64,000 nt of DNA, from assembly GCA_965277445.1 (NCBI GenBank), contig CBDICY010000050.1, positions 186,001 to 250,000 on the forward strand, in the 5' to 3' direction. Of this stretch, positions 18,557-28,489 are shown piece by piece. The DNA is from JAFMDF01 sp965277445 (GTDB lineage Bacteria > Bacteroidota > Bacteroidia > Chitinophagales > Saprospiraceae). Within the stretch, counting starts at the first letter, position 1. Every line of letters begins with the position of its first letter. Position numbers and translations under genes: made by a program. The notes below the pieces were generated by a model. That model saw only the letters and a list, made by a program, of their open reading frames with translations, did no database searches and was not told the origin of the DNA.

Positions 18557-18973
18557 CTTTTTTAATTAATGTACTAGCCTAAAAATTAGCATTGTAAAAA
18601 TACTAATTTCTAGACTAGTCACTAATCTTCATACACTAGTTTAATATTTAGAAAGAGTAAAAAATAAAAAATAAAAAGTTAATTTCTTGAAAAGTAATCA
18701 TTGATTGCCAATGTTTTACAAGTTCATCATTTATCGTTCATCATTCCATTAGTGCTTAATGCTTCTTTAAATAAGTATTATGACAAAATTAATCGATCTA
18801 TATATTTGTTGCGGGTTAAATTCAATCAAATACCTAATGATTCTAATTGAATAGCCTAAAATAGTTCAGTTAAATCCAAATTTAGATTCCTAATTCTATC
18901 TTTTTAACTCGCAACCCGTAACTCGCAACTATTTAATAAATATCGACTAATTCTGTCTCACTACTTAACTATC
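18557..18973. repeat. Intergenic region with two heptad-repeat loci
   Basis: Between two minus-strand genes. 18723-18750 holds TTCATCA/TTTATCG heptads, the reverse complement of the motif at 28432-28459. 18906-18930 holds AACTCGC, AACCCGT, AACTCGC, AACT; an inverted arm (GTTGCGGGTTAAA) lies at 18808-18820. A TATATTTG string near 18801 resembles a -7 box but no plus-strand gene follows. Confidence 0.55.
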
Positions 18974-21703
18974 TTAAAACTGTACATTCACAGTTAAATT
19001 GAAAATTGATCCTAACTGACTAAAGTGGTAACCATCGTAAGTCATTTGAGAATAACGTTGGTTAAACGAAATCAAGTTAGACTGGTTTTGTAAGAAAGCT
19101 GCATCGTTTAATAATGCTTCAGAACCTCTATCAGCTTTGAAAGACCATTCTGGTAATACACCTAATAAGTTGTTCACATTGAAAGCAACAGTTGTCTTAT
19201 CTGTTAACTTATAAGTGATTCCTAAATCAGTTACCACTTTAGTAGCAAATTGTGTGTAAAGACCTTGAGTCAAACCTTGTTGTCTGAAAGTAGTTGGTCC
19301 AAATAATGTATTATTTAAAGACAAGCCTACCTTTTCCATTTTCCAGTTAGCTCCTAAGATTATTTTATACTCAGGACGAGAAGTGAAGAATAATGCTTCT
19401 TGTGTTGCATTAGAGACACTCTGACCTGCTGATTCTACAATGGCTGGATTTTTCACCTCGCCATCTCTTTCGTTCTGGATGGTCCAGTTACCAGAAAGTG
19501 CAAAATCTAATGTTCCACTTCCTAAGCTTACGCCTCTATAGTTCGCTACAAAATCAAGGCCAGAAGTCTTTGTATCTAAAGCGTTTACGAAGAAACTTAA
19601 ATCAGATAAGTTATTTTCTGCTAATAATTGATCCAAAGCAGTATTTCCTGCATCCGTTGCACCTACCTCAGAACTTAAGATAACTCTGTCATCTACTTGA
19701 ATGTTGTAGTAATCTAAAGTGAAGCTAAACTTGTAACTTGGCTTATAACCAATACCTAAAGTAACGTTGGTAGATTTTTCTGGCTTCAAAGCATCTAAAC
19801 CTAATAAACGTGCCTCTCTAGATACGTTACTTACCAAACCACCTACTTGGATACCTTGTCCAGGTACGAAGCTATACTGTGCTTTTTGTGTGTAGATCTG
19901 GTGTAAGTTTGGTGCACGGAAACCAGTAGAAGCAGAACCTCTAATAGTGAAGGCATCACTAGCTTTGTAACGAGAACTTACTTTCCAAACAGCTGCTGAA
20001 CCAAAATCACTATAGTTTTCTAAACGTAAAGTACCATTGATTAAGAAATTATCTGTCAAATCTAATGCTAAATCTCCATAAGCACCGAAGTTATAACGGT
20101 TGAATTTACCAGAGTTTCTTGGGTCATTACCTGCAAATGAATCTGGTCCACCATCTTCGTAAGAAGACTCAGAACCTTCGATTACTGTGAATGTTTCACT
20201 TCTAAACTCAGAACCAAAAGCAACACCTACCTTATCAGATAATCTTCTTGATACGTCAATGTTTCCTACTACGTGTGTAAACTCTGTTCCTCCTACGTCA
20301 AAGATAATAGGACTGTTTTCTCGGTACTTATTCGTTCCGTCAGGATTCAAGGTACCGTTTCTGTTGTGAGAGTTTCTTACTAAATAAGTCTGTCTGTTTC
20401 CACCTACTGTGAAACTTGCATCTGTAATCCAACCATTCTTTGTATTTCTAAATCCAACAGTACCGTTATAATCATTCATATCGGCATCAAAAGTAGGTAC
20501 ATAACCAATGTACTCACCGTTTGGTCCATCAGGGAAGAAATCTTGTAAGTATGGGAAAGACTCTAAAGTTCTCCAGTAAGGAGTTCTCCAGTTTGCGAAA
20601 CTATTTACTTTCTTGTAGACATAAGCTGCATTACCATAAACTTCTGTATTTTCATTCACGTTTGTACCAAAGTTAACAGAAAATTTAGCCGCTGTTGTTT
20701 CAGGACTACCGTTGATGTTATTCGCATCAGGGTATTGGTTTAAGTAAGCTTGAACTTCAGAAAGTGGTGCACCAAAGTCACCAGCTTCTCCTTCCGCACT
20801 TACCGTACCAGGGCGATTAGAATTTTCTCGCTTAGATAAATCAATAGTATAATTAATGAATCCAGTCTTACCTAATCTAGAACCATTATTTAAAGCAACA
20901 CCGTAAGTTTCGCCATCTCCTTCACCTGTGATACCACCTGTGAAAGTAACGCTACCATTTTGAGCATCCTTCTTTAAGATAATGTTCATTACCCCTGCAA
21001 TCGCATCAGAACCATACTGAGCAGATGCACCATCTCTTAAGATTTCAACTCTTTCGATTGCACCTTGAGGAATCGCAGAAATATCCGCACCTGTTTCCCC
21101 ACGACCTGGAGAAGTCTGTGTATATAATAAGGCACTTGTGTTCTTACGCTTACCGTTTACCAAAATCAACGTTCGAGAAGGTCCCATGTTTCTGATTTCA
21201 AAAGGGTCTAAAACCGCTGTTGCATCATTTACTGGTGTATTTACCGAGTTGAAAGAAGGTACTTTATAAGTCAACGCTTTGTCAAAAGAGTTTTGACCAG
21301 TTGAAATTAAATCATCTGCACCTACTACATCAATTGGCAATGGTGTGTCCGTAGAAGAACGAGGAGCAGAACGAGTACCCGTTACAACAACGTCTCCTAA
21401 ACTAACCCCTTCTGTCATTTCAATATCCATCGTCTTACTTTCGCCAGTTGCTAAAGTAACTTTGAAAGATTGAGAAGTATACCCTGTATAAGTTACTTCG
21501 ATTAGGTGCGTACCTGCTGGTAAATCCAAAGAGTATTTACCATCAATATCCGTAATGGTACCTGTACTAGTACCTGCAACCAATAGGTTGGCTCCGATAA
21601 TTGATTCGCCTGCGCTAGCAACTGTACCAGAGATATTTTGTGCATTTAATGCAAGTGGTAGTGCAAAAAATAGCACCACTAAAAATGTAAAAAAACGTTT
21701 CAT
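18974..21703 (-). CDS. TonB-dependent outer-membrane receptor
   Basis: 909 aa. A signal peptide (about 1-21) precedes a carboxypeptidase-regulatory-like domain (NISGTVASAGESIIGANLLV to about residue 105), then a plug domain with VVVTGTRSAPRSSTDTP and RTLILVNGKRKN, and a C-terminal 22-strand barrel ending in the aromatic residue Phe. It should import a large nutrient across the outer membrane using TonB energy. No SusD partner adjoins it, so it is not a classical glycan-utilisation pair. Plug and barrel are clearly related to the receptor encoded just upstream, suggesting an old duplication. Substrate unknown. Confidence 0.9.
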   Translation of the reverse strand: MKRFFTFLVVLFFALPLALNAQNISGTVASAGESIIGANLLVAGTSTGTITDIDGKYSLDLPAGTHLIEVTYTGYTSQSFKVTLATGESKTMDIEMTEGVSLGDVVVTGTRSAPRSSTDTPLPIDVVGADDLISTGQNSFDKALTYKVPSFNSVNTPVNDATAVLDPFEIRNMGPSRTLILVNGKRKNTSALLYTQTSPGRGETGADISAIPQGAIERVEILRDGASAQYGSDAIAGVMNIILKKDAQNGSVTFTGGITGEGDGETYGVALNNGSRLGKTGFINYTIDLSKRENSNRPGTVSAEGEAGDFGAPLSEVQAYLNQYPDANNINGSPETTAAKFSVNFGTNVNENTEVYGNAAYVYKKVNSFANWRTPYWRTLESFPYLQDFFPDGPNGEYIGYVPTFDADMNDYNGTVGFRNTKNGWITDASFTVGGNRQTYLVRNSHNRNGTLNPDGTNKYRENSPIIFDVGGTEFTHVVGNIDVSRRLSDKVGVAFGSEFRSETFTVIEGSESSYEDGGPDSFAGNDPRNSGKFNRYNFGAYGDLALDLTDNFLINGTLRLENYSDFGSAAVWKVSSRYKASDAFTIRGSASTGFRAPNLHQIYTQKAQYSFVPGQGIQVGGLVSNVSREARLLGLDALKPEKSTNVTLGIGYKPSYKFSFTLDYYNIQVDDRVILSSEVGATDAGNTALDQLLAENNLSDLSFFVNALDTKTSGLDFVANYRGVSLGSGTLDFALSGNWTIQNERDGEVKNPAIVESAGQSVSNATQEALFFTSRPEYKIILGANWKMEKVGLSLNNTLFGPTTFRQQGLTQGLYTQFATKVVTDLGITYKLTDKTTVAFNVNNLLGVLPEWSFKADRGSEALLNDAAFLQNQSNLISFNQRYSQMTYDGYHFSQLGSIFNLTVNVQF

Positions 21704-22101
21704 CTAAAACTTTTTAATTAATAAAGATTGTTTAAAAAATTGCGATCAGCAAATCAATAGTGAGTCTTGAAAAGCTAATCATATTGCTGTTGTGGAATGA
21801 AAATGTGTTGTTTAAAGTTGATTTAAAGTAGTTGAACTACTTTTTTAATCATTCCAGTAGCAGCGTTTTTCTTAGAAATCCATTTGGTTATCTAATAAAA
21901 TAGATTATTTTTAAGCATAGAATTATACCCTTTATAAATGACTTTTCATTTATAGTATTATTGTATAATTTGAACTAGGTTTAGTTTAAAATTTGATATT
22001 TCTAAATTTCTCGAAATATCAAAACGACTGAAGGTGCACAAAAATAATAAATAATTTCATATTTATTAAAATTAATATTATTTATCGCTCAAACTTTCTT
22101 T
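21704..22101. other. Intergenic region between the two TonB receptor genes
   Basis: 398 bp, very AT-rich, upstream of the 909-aa receptor. Its length and the lack of a strong hairpin suggest that this receptor has its own promoter. No repeat family was noticed. Confidence 0.4.
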
Positions 22102-25100
22102 TTAAAAGGTGAAATTTACCCTTGTGAAAAATCGAATCCCATCTATGCCAAATTGAGTGGTCTGCCACGGATATTTAAATCGTCCGACAAAATCTAAATT
22201 TGGGTCAGGAACTGCTCCATTATAAGCTTCTAAAAAAGTATCAGGGTAAACATTAAATATATTATTTGCGCCAAGCACTATTTTTAAATTATCCGTAGCC
22301 GCATAAGTAAAACTTACATCTGTCAGCATTTTACCTTTGTACGTAGCATCATAGGCTGCTTTTAAGGGGTGATGATAACTAACCGCTCCGTAGTAAAATA
22401 AAGACAAAGTGGTAGATAACTTTTTCAGCGAATAGGTGCTCGTCGTTATTATTTTTTGTCGTGGTCGCCAGCTCTCAATCCTAGAAATATCTTCTCTCGA
22501 CAAAATATTATTCATCAAATTATTCTCCTCAATAAAATTGGGTAAATTGATTTGATTGACCGTTGTTCTATTAAAATTAGCAGCAATACTTCCTTTTAAG
22601 TTGCCCTCTCCAATTCGATGATCTTCAAAATTCAGGACTATATCTATCCCTTTTGAAGTTGTATTGACCGCATTCAAAAAGAAACCTGCCGAGGCCGTAT
22701 TAATACTATTTAATAATCGATCAATAGGAGAATCAACGTTTCCTGTTTTACCAACTTGCCCCGAAAGGACAATTCTATCTTTCACCTTGATATGATAAAT
22801 ATCTGTCGCAAACCCAATCTTTTTATTTAACTTGAAAGTAAATCCACCACCTAGATTAAAAGAGGTTTCTGGTTTTAAAGCAGGAATTTCCAACGTTTGT
22901 AAAGCAGGATCTAGGTTATTAAAAATTCGATTTTGTACAATCCCATCTTGGGTTAAAGTAGTAGTAGTTGCCGTATAATAAATTTGATGCAATGCAGGCG
23001 CTCTAAATCCATCACTTACAGACCCTCTAATGTTTAATTTATTAGGAATCGCTTTAAATCGTCCACTAAATTTCCAGCTCACATTACTCCCAAAGTCACT
23101 ATAATGCTCGAATCTAAGTGCCCCCCCAATTAATAATCTTTTGGTAAATTCAGCATTCACTTCGCTATAGATACCTAAGTTGTTTCTATTATTACTAGCT
23201 GCATTTTCTGGTTTAAAACCGCTAAAAGATTCCGAACCAATTCTGTCTAGAACATCAGGTGACCCATCGCCATAAGAAGCAAATTCGCCTGCTTTAGTTT
23301 TAAAGTTTTCGGAACGCTGTTCAATCCCTAAAGAAAGGGTTAAGGCTTCTATCTGCTCCGGCTTAAAAGTTCTAACCGCATCTAAATTATTAACTAAATG
23401 GCTAAAACTATGCGCTCCGTTATAAAAATCCTTTGGGCTATCCGCTCCTAAAGATTGGTTAAAAGAGTTGATAATATAATAGTCAATTTTATTACGCCCA
23501 AACATCGTACTTAAATCAATATCCCAATCTAGAAAGGTCGTTTTAATGCCAAATGCCAAGGTATTATCTTCGATTCTAGGCGCCATTTCTGGCAAGAAAA
23601 AATCTTTGTTTGGATAAATAGTCTCGAATCCAGTTACCCAATAAGGTACTCTCGCAAATTGAGGCGAAGCCCCTCTACGATTCATCAAGGTACCAAATCC
23701 ATACAATTCTGTATTGGTCGCTTTATCAAGGGTATATCCCGCATTAAAAGAAAAGTTAACCGCACTTTTATCCGGTAATCCAATTTGATTTCCTGCACTT
23801 GGATTCTTAGCTAAATAGCGCTCAAAATCTGCTATTTCATAGGTAGACTTAGTGCCTTCCCAATAAGCGGATTCAGCAACAGGACTAGTAATTGTTCCTG
23901 CACGTTGCGACCTCCTTTGATTCGTATACGCAACCGTAAAATTAGCATAGCCTTTGTCAAAAATATCGGTGGAAAACCCAGTAGCTACTTGGTATTGTGT
24001 ACCATCTCCTTTTAAAGTCGTGCTATATCCTGTATGCACAAAAGGAGCCGTTTTCTTTTTCAACACCAAATTAATCACTCCTGCTACAGCATCCGAACCG
24101 TATTGTGCCGCTGCCCCGTCCCGTAAAATTTCCACTCTTTCTATCGCATCGGGGGCAATAGCTTGCATATCTACGCCTACTTCTCCTCGCCCTGCGGTCA
24201 CATAACTATAAACTAAAGCACTATTATTTTTTCGTTTGCCATTGATGAGTACCAAAGTCCTACTTGGCAATAAACCTCTTAAATCTGCTGGACTAAAATG
24301 AGCAGCAGCATCTGAAACGGGTTGCTGAGTGGCATTATAAGAAGGTACATTAAACATTAATTGTTGATCTAAAGTACTTTTTCCCGAATTCTTCAAAACA
24401 TCAATAGCAATATGGTCAACAGGAACGGGCGAGTCAAAACTAGTTCGAGGTTTTCCACGAGAGCCAAAAACGGTCACACAATTTAGTGCCACCCCTTCGA
24501 CCAATTGAACATCAATTATTTCTTGTGTTCCTACCTCTACCACCTGATCGGAAAAACCTGTATAAGTTACTGCTATAGTTGCTGTTTCAATAGGAATCAT
24601 CAATTCATACCGACCATTCAAATCCGTTGAAGTACCAATGGTCGTTCCTTCCACTAGGACGGTAGCGCCAATTAAAGTTTCCCCTTTATCATCAGAAATT
24701 GTTCCTTGTATGGTCTTCGTTTTCTGTAAATTTTCCGCTGCTTCAAAAACCGATGTTGAGTGGCTATTAGAAATACTCAAATCACTCGTTTCCCCTAATC
24801 GCTCAATTTGTTGAAGTTTCCGCTTAATTTTCTTAAGCTTCTTATTTCCTTTTCTAGTGTCTTTATGAATGACAAAAAAGTTAGCGCCAAGGTATTTATA
24901 TCTTAGGTTGGTATTGACCAAGGCCCTGTTAATCGCAGTTTCTAACGCTTCTGTTCCTTTGAAGGAAAATTGGACTGAAATATTTTTTAAGTCCTTTGCA
25001 TTATAAGAAAATACCACTTGATACTTCTCCCCTATTTTCTCTAAGACTTGGCTTAGTGGCTCTGTTTCTAAAACGCCCATAGCAGCTATCCCTCGGGGAG

Positions 25101-25149
25101 GCCCGAAAGCTAAAAGTAGGAATGCTACTGCTAGGTGTTTTAAATTCAT
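22102..25149 (-). CDS. STN-domain TonB-dependent receptor (signalling transducer)
   Basis: About 1015 aa from ATG 25147-25149, which gives a good signal peptide (MNLKHLAVAFLLLAF); a TTG 51 bp upstream would only add a charged extension. Domains in order: STN/secretin N (SQVLEKIGEKYQVVFSYNAK, about 30-100), carboxypeptidase-regulatory-like (IQGTISDDKGETLIGATV), plug (RTLVLINGKRKNNS), barrel ending in Phe. In FecA-type systems the STN domain contacts the FecR-type anti-sigma factor. The next two genes upstream are exactly FecR and an ECF sigma factor, so this is the sensor of a cell-surface signalling unit. Confidence 0.9.
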   Translation of the reverse strand: MNLKHLAVAFLLLAFGPPRGIAAMGVLETEPLSQVLEKIGEKYQVVFSYNAKDLKNISVQFSFKGTEALETAINRALVNTNLRYKYLGANFFVIHKDTRKGNKKLKKIKRKLQQIERLGETSDLSISNSHSTSVFEAAENLQKTKTIQGTISDDKGETLIGATVLVEGTTIGTSTDLNGRYELMIPIETATIAVTYTGFSDQVVEVGTQEIIDVQLVEGVALNCVTVFGSRGKPRTSFDSPVPVDHIAIDVLKNSGKSTLDQQLMFNVPSYNATQQPVSDAAAHFSPADLRGLLPSRTLVLINGKRKNNSALVYSYVTAGRGEVGVDMQAIAPDAIERVEILRDGAAAQYGSDAVAGVINLVLKKKTAPFVHTGYSTTLKGDGTQYQVATGFSTDIFDKGYANFTVAYTNQRRSQRAGTITSPVAESAYWEGTKSTYEIADFERYLAKNPSAGNQIGLPDKSAVNFSFNAGYTLDKATNTELYGFGTLMNRRGASPQFARVPYWVTGFETIYPNKDFFLPEMAPRIEDNTLAFGIKTTFLDWDIDLSTMFGRNKIDYYIINSFNQSLGADSPKDFYNGAHSFSHLVNNLDAVRTFKPEQIEALTLSLGIEQRSENFKTKAGEFASYGDGSPDVLDRIGSESFSGFKPENAASNNRNNLGIYSEVNAEFTKRLLIGGALRFEHYSDFGSNVSWKFSGRFKAIPNKLNIRGSVSDGFRAPALHQIYYTATTTTLTQDGIVQNRIFNNLDPALQTLEIPALKPETSFNLGGGFTFKLNKKIGFATDIYHIKVKDRIVLSGQVGKTGNVDSPIDRLLNSINTASAGFFLNAVNTTSKGIDIVLNFEDHRIGEGNLKGSIAANFNRTTVNQINLPNFIEENNLMNNILSREDISRIESWRPRQKIITTSTYSLKKLSTTLSLFYYGAVSYHHPLKAAYDATYKGKMLTDVSFTYAATDNLKIVLGANNIFNVYPDTFLEAYNGAVPDPNLDFVGRFKYPWQTTQFGIDGIRFFTRVNFTF

Positions 25150-25207
25150 ACGTTGTTTATAAGCCTTTTTTGAGCGGTTAGACTCTGTACCGTCAACCAA
25201 ATAACCG

Positions 25208-26218
25208 CTATTCTTTTATAATATAAATCTCACCCTGCTGCTCAATTTCTATCCCGAATGGTAATTTTAGCGATTCCAAAGCAATACTCAAATCACCGTT
25301 AGGAATACCACCAGAAAAGCGTTTATCGCTTGTATTTTTACTTTTGTTATCGAATTGAATGCCGTAAATGGCTGTTATTTCTTTCAAAATTGTTGACAAA
25401 GGCGCTTCTGTAAATCGAATCACTCCACTTCTCCAAGAGGTATTTTCTAAAGCTTTTGCTTTTCTTTTTTCTATTATTTTTTTCTCTTTTTTAGAGTAAC
25501 TGACCAACTCTCCCGGTATCATTTCTAGCGTGTTCTCTGCCAATATTACACCTTCTAGTACGACTTTCCCTTCTTCTAAAAATACTTTGGTTTGCTCATT
25601 TCGACTATTCACATTGAAAGTTGTTCCTAAAACTTTTACGGTTAAGTCACTCGTTAGTACTTGGAAGTTCTCGCCTGTGCTTGGTTTCTTAGTGACTTCA
25701 AAAAATGCCTCGCCTTCGAGCCATACTTTTCTAGGAGCATCCATTTCATATTTTAACTTAGAATTAGCATTGAGCGCAACTTTTGAGCCGTCTGGTAATT
25801 GAAGTTCTTTAAACTCTCCGAAAGCAGTTTGATGTTCAACAATAGTATCGGATAAGAAATAGGGAATAACGAAAGTAGTTGCGAGTAATAAAGTAATTGC
25901 TGCGGCAACAGCCCAGAATCTATTGCGGCGGAGGCTGCCAAACATTTGTTTGGGTTGTTTATAAGCAGCCTCCTTTGCTGCAATAGAGAGATGCAATAAA
26001 TTGAGTTGTGCTTCTATTGTCGATGGAGCTGGTAAGGAGGTTTTAAATTGAATGCCCGTTAAAATACTCGCCGCATCTTCTAGCAATTCCTTTTTTTCAG
26101 GATGCTCGGTAAGCCATGCTTCCCATGTTAAGCGATCCTGCTCCGATTGCTCCATAATCCATCGGTTGAAAGACACATCTTCTATAAAATCTTTTAAGTT
26201 GTTGAATTCTTTTTTCAA
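25208..26218 (-). CDS. FecR-family anti-sigma factor
   Basis: 336 aa. A short N-terminal cytoplasmic domain (FIEDVSFNRWIMEQ) is followed by a membrane segment (about 101-122), a FecR domain (ELQLPDGSKVALNANSKLKY) and a C-terminal DUF4974/STN-like domain (VIRFTEAPLSTILKEI). The start is TTG at 26216-26218; the family N-terminus begins here and no ATG is placed to replace it. It holds the ECF sigma factor inactive until the STN receptor signals. The receptor's ATG lies 58 bp beyond this stop. Confidence 0.9.
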   Translation of the reverse strand: MKKEFNNLKDFIEDVSFNRWIMEQSEQDRLTWEAWLTEHPEKKELLEDAASILTGIQFKTSLPAPSTIEAQLNLLHLSIAAKEAAYKQPKQMFGSLRRNRFWAVAAAITLLLATTFVIPYFLSDTIVEHQTAFGEFKELQLPDGSKVALNANSKLKYEMDAPRKVWLEGEAFFEVTKKPSTGENFQVLTSDLTVKVLGTTFNVNSRNEQTKVFLEEGKVVLEGVILAENTLEMIPGELVSYSKKEKKIIEKRKAKALENTSWRSGVIRFTEAPLSTILKEITAIYGIQFDNKSKNTSDKRFSGGIPNGDLSIALESLKLPFGIEIEQQGEIYIIKE

Positions 26219-26345
26219 GGGTTGAATTTTAATTTAGTTGTCGTTGTTGGTGGTAAATATTAATCAAAATGTAATGCTTAGAAAGTGTCTTTACTCCTAC
26301 CAGTCTAAAAGTTATTTTATATAACCTCTTTTTTAAATATTTTTT

Positions 26346-26933
26346 TTAAAAAAGTATAGAAAGTACAGAAACCAAGGCAAATGCAAGCACCTTTCTTAGT
26401 TTTTTCATGGTTTTACTTAGACCATTCAGCACACCTTGGTAGGAGATACCGACCACTTCAGCGATATCAGTAATACTCAAATTATTATAATACTTCAAAT
26501 AGATTAATTCTTTCTGTTTATTGGTGAGTTGATTGAGTAGCGGCAAGATTTGCTCGCTTTGTAATTGTGCATTTTCTTGATGAATCATTAACTCCTCTGC
26601 GGAGAATTCCATCGGCAATCCATTTTTTTCTATTGTTTCTAAAGAGATTAAGTTGGTATTTGCTTTTAAATACTTAATTAAACGGTTGCGGAAGGCTTTA
26701 AATAGGTAGGGTTTTATAGTGTCAACATCTTTTAAATTATGCCGATGCTCGTAGAGGTACAAGAAAAAGTCTTGTAAACAATCTTCTGTTAGCGCCTTAT
26801 CTTGGGTAAGTTTGCTGCCATAGCTATGTAATAACGGATAATACCTTCTAAAAATGACGTTTAAGGCATCTTTATCTCCATTTTTAAATCCTTTCCATAA
26901 ATAAAAATCTGTATGATTTTCGTATTTTGGCAT
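26346..26933 (-). CDS. ECF RNA polymerase sigma factor
   Basis: 195 aa. Sigma region 2 is represented by ALTEDCLQDFFLYLYEHR and region 4 by LTNKQKELIYLKYYNNLSI and ITDIAEVVGISYQGV. First gene of the sigma / FecR / STN-receptor operon. It should direct transcription of the receptor gene or genes when released by FecR. The C-terminus ends with a hydrophobic tail (LAFALVSVLSILF), longer than usual, which could help membrane association with FecR. Confidence 0.9.
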   Translation of the reverse strand: MPKYENHTDFYLWKGFKNGDKDALNVIFRRYYPLLHSYGSKLTQDKALTEDCLQDFFLYLYEHRHNLKDVDTIKPYLFKAFRNRLIKYLKANTNLISLETIEKNGLPMEFSAEELMIHQENAQLQSEQILPLLNQLTNKQKELIYLKYYNNLSITDIAEVVGISYQGVLNGLSKTMKKLRKVLAFALVSVLSILF

Positions 26934-27141
26934 ATATTGGTTTAGAAAGTAGTTTTGATGTGTTAAAAAAGGGCATTACTATTGCACGAAGGTAATAAAA
27001 AATGATGATTTTAAAATATATATTTTAGAACCATCTTTCAATAATTTAATGCGCTAGGAAGAACGAAAAAATATAAGATTTTGACGCCTACCCTTCCTTA
27101 TCAACTAATAAAATAATTATTATTAATTACTGGAATATCGT

Positions 27142-27149
27142 TATATTTG
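27142..27149 (+). promoter_or_regulatory. Possible -7 promoter box, close to the ArsR start codon
   Basis: TATATTTG fits the Bacteroidota -7 consensus TAnnTTTG and ends 4 bp before the ATG at 27154, so transcription would start at or next to the start codon. No matching -33 TTTG is seen. Confidence 0.35.
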
Positions 27150-27153
27150 TATT

Positions 27154-27456
27154 ATGGATTTAGTAGAAACAAGCAAAATATTATCCAATGAAACAAGGTT
27201 AAAAATTTTACAATGGTTAAAAGAGCCTGAAGAACATTTTCCTTTTCAACATATCAAGGGAAATTTCGATGATGGCGTATGTGTCCAATATATTGGGGAA
27301 AAATCAGGTTTATCTATTTCTACCATTTCTCATTATTTATCTATGATGCAAAGGGTCGGTTTAGTCACTCAATCAAGATTTGGGAAATACACGTATTATA
27401 AACGAAATGAGGAAGCAATTACTGAATTTATTGATTTCTTGAGAGATAATTTATAA
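27154..27456 (+). CDS. ArsR-family winged-helix regulator
   Basis: 100 aa. The winged helix reads ILSNETRLKILQWL at the start and KSGLSISTISHYLSMMQRVG for the recognition helix, then a wing ending FGKYTYYKRNEEAI. The family's alpha-3 metal site CxC is absent; the only Cys is in VCVQYIG, so metal sensing is unlikely. Target unknown; the next gene downstream on the same strand is a methyltransferase 230 bp away. Confidence 0.88.
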   Translation: MDLVETSKILSNETRLKILQWLKEPEEHFPFQHIKGNFDDGVCVQYIGEKSGLSISTISHYLSMMQRVGLVTQSRFGKYTYYKRNEEAITEFIDFLRDNL

Positions 27457-27458
27457 AA

Positions 27459-27493
27459 ATAGAAGAGAGAGAAGAGATGCGAGATTAGAGATT
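27459..27493. repeat. Heptad repeat tract
   Basis: Five 7-bp units: ATAGAAG, AGAGAGA, AGAGATG, CGAGATT, AGAGATT, just after the ArsR gene stop. Confidence 0.5.
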
Positions 27494-27688
27494 CATTTAG
27501 CATAAAAGGAATCTTTTGTATCAAAACAATCACCTTAATCCTTTGCAACAAGGAAGCCCACCATTTTATACCTTAGTTAATCCAAATTGGGGAACATTAA
27601 AATGACTGCAAATTGAATTAATGAATCATCAAATTTAAAACTAAAGGAACATAAAATTGAAAAATACAGTTATTGTAGATTTGAACGT

Positions 27689-28435
27689 ATGAGCAATTTA
27701 TATAAAGATTTAGCCCCCGTCTATGAGGCAATGTATCAAACTTTCATTGATTATAAAGCTGAATATGTCTTATACAGCGATTTACTTAAACAATATCAAA
27801 AAACGCAGGTATTAGAAATAGGTTGTGGCACAGGAAATCTAGTCCCCCATTTTCTAGCAGATGGTTTTGATTACATTGGTTTAGACCTCAATGAAGAAAT
27901 GATTGCCTTGGCGACTCAAAAAGTACCTGCAGGAAAGTTTTTACAAGGAGATATGTGCCATTTCACCTTAGCTCATCCAGTTAAAAGTGTCCTCATTACT
28001 GCAAGAACCATTAGCTATTTATTAACGAATCAAGCTATAAATAAAGCCTTTTCAAATATTGGTAAAAATCTAGAAATAGGCGGTCTGTTGTGCTTTGATT
28101 TTATAGATGCCTATCAATTTATGCCCATAGTCGCCAAATCTGATGAAATTATTCATACTGCTGTTGCTAATGAGACCACCTACGTTCGGAAAAGTAAATG
28201 GCATTTGAATTTTGATGATGGTATGGGCTTTAAATGGGATTCCATTTATTATAAAAAAGCAGGAGAGGCATTAATAGAATTAGGTCAAGACAACTCCAAT
28301 TTAAGAACTTTTACCCGTGATGAACTAACAATTTTTCTAGCACTTAATGGCTTTGCTGTTAAAGCATTCATCCCAAGGGAAACTTATGCTTTTCCAACTT
28401 ATGTATTGGTGGCGGAAAAGGTCAATGTTAAATGA
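27689..28435 (+). CDS. Class I SAM-dependent methyltransferase
   Basis: 248 aa. SAM-binding motif I is VLEIGCGTGNL (about residues 41-51), followed by YIGLDLNEEMIALA (acidic residue for the ribose) and LQGDMCHF. The C-terminal part matches the small-molecule methyltransferase type (SNLRTFTRDELTIFLALNGF). Substrate unknown. The stop codon sits inside a heptad-repeat tract. Confidence 0.87.
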   Translation: MSNLYKDLAPVYEAMYQTFIDYKAEYVLYSDLLKQYQKTQVLEIGCGTGNLVPHFLADGFDYIGLDLNEEMIALATQKVPAGKFLQGDMCHFTLAHPVKSVLITARTISYLLTNQAINKAFSNIGKNLEIGGLLCFDFIDAYQFMPIVAKSDEIIHTAVANETTYVRKSKWHLNFDDGMGFKWDSIYYKKAGEALIELGQDNSNLRTFTRDELTIFLALNGFAVKAFIPRETYAFPTYVLVAEKVNVK

Positions 28436-28489
28436 TGAACGATGAATGATAAACGATGAATTGTCTGCCTATCGCAATTCATCATTCGC
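28432..28489. repeat. Heptad repeat hairpin filling a convergent gene junction
   Basis: ATGATGA, ACGATGA, ATGATAA, ACGATGA (28432-28459), then a loop and the inverted arm CAATTCATCATTCG. It begins inside the methyltransferase stop codon and reaches to the end of the opposing flavoenzyme gene; it may serve as a two-way terminator. Confidence 0.55.

Noticed and set aside
18801..18808. TATATTTG promoter-like box on the plus strand
   Set aside because: No plus-strand gene follows for over 8 kb; chance match in AT-rich sequence is likely.
25150..25200. TTG start extending the STN receptor
   Set aside because: The extension is charged and precedes a normal signal peptide at ATG 25149.
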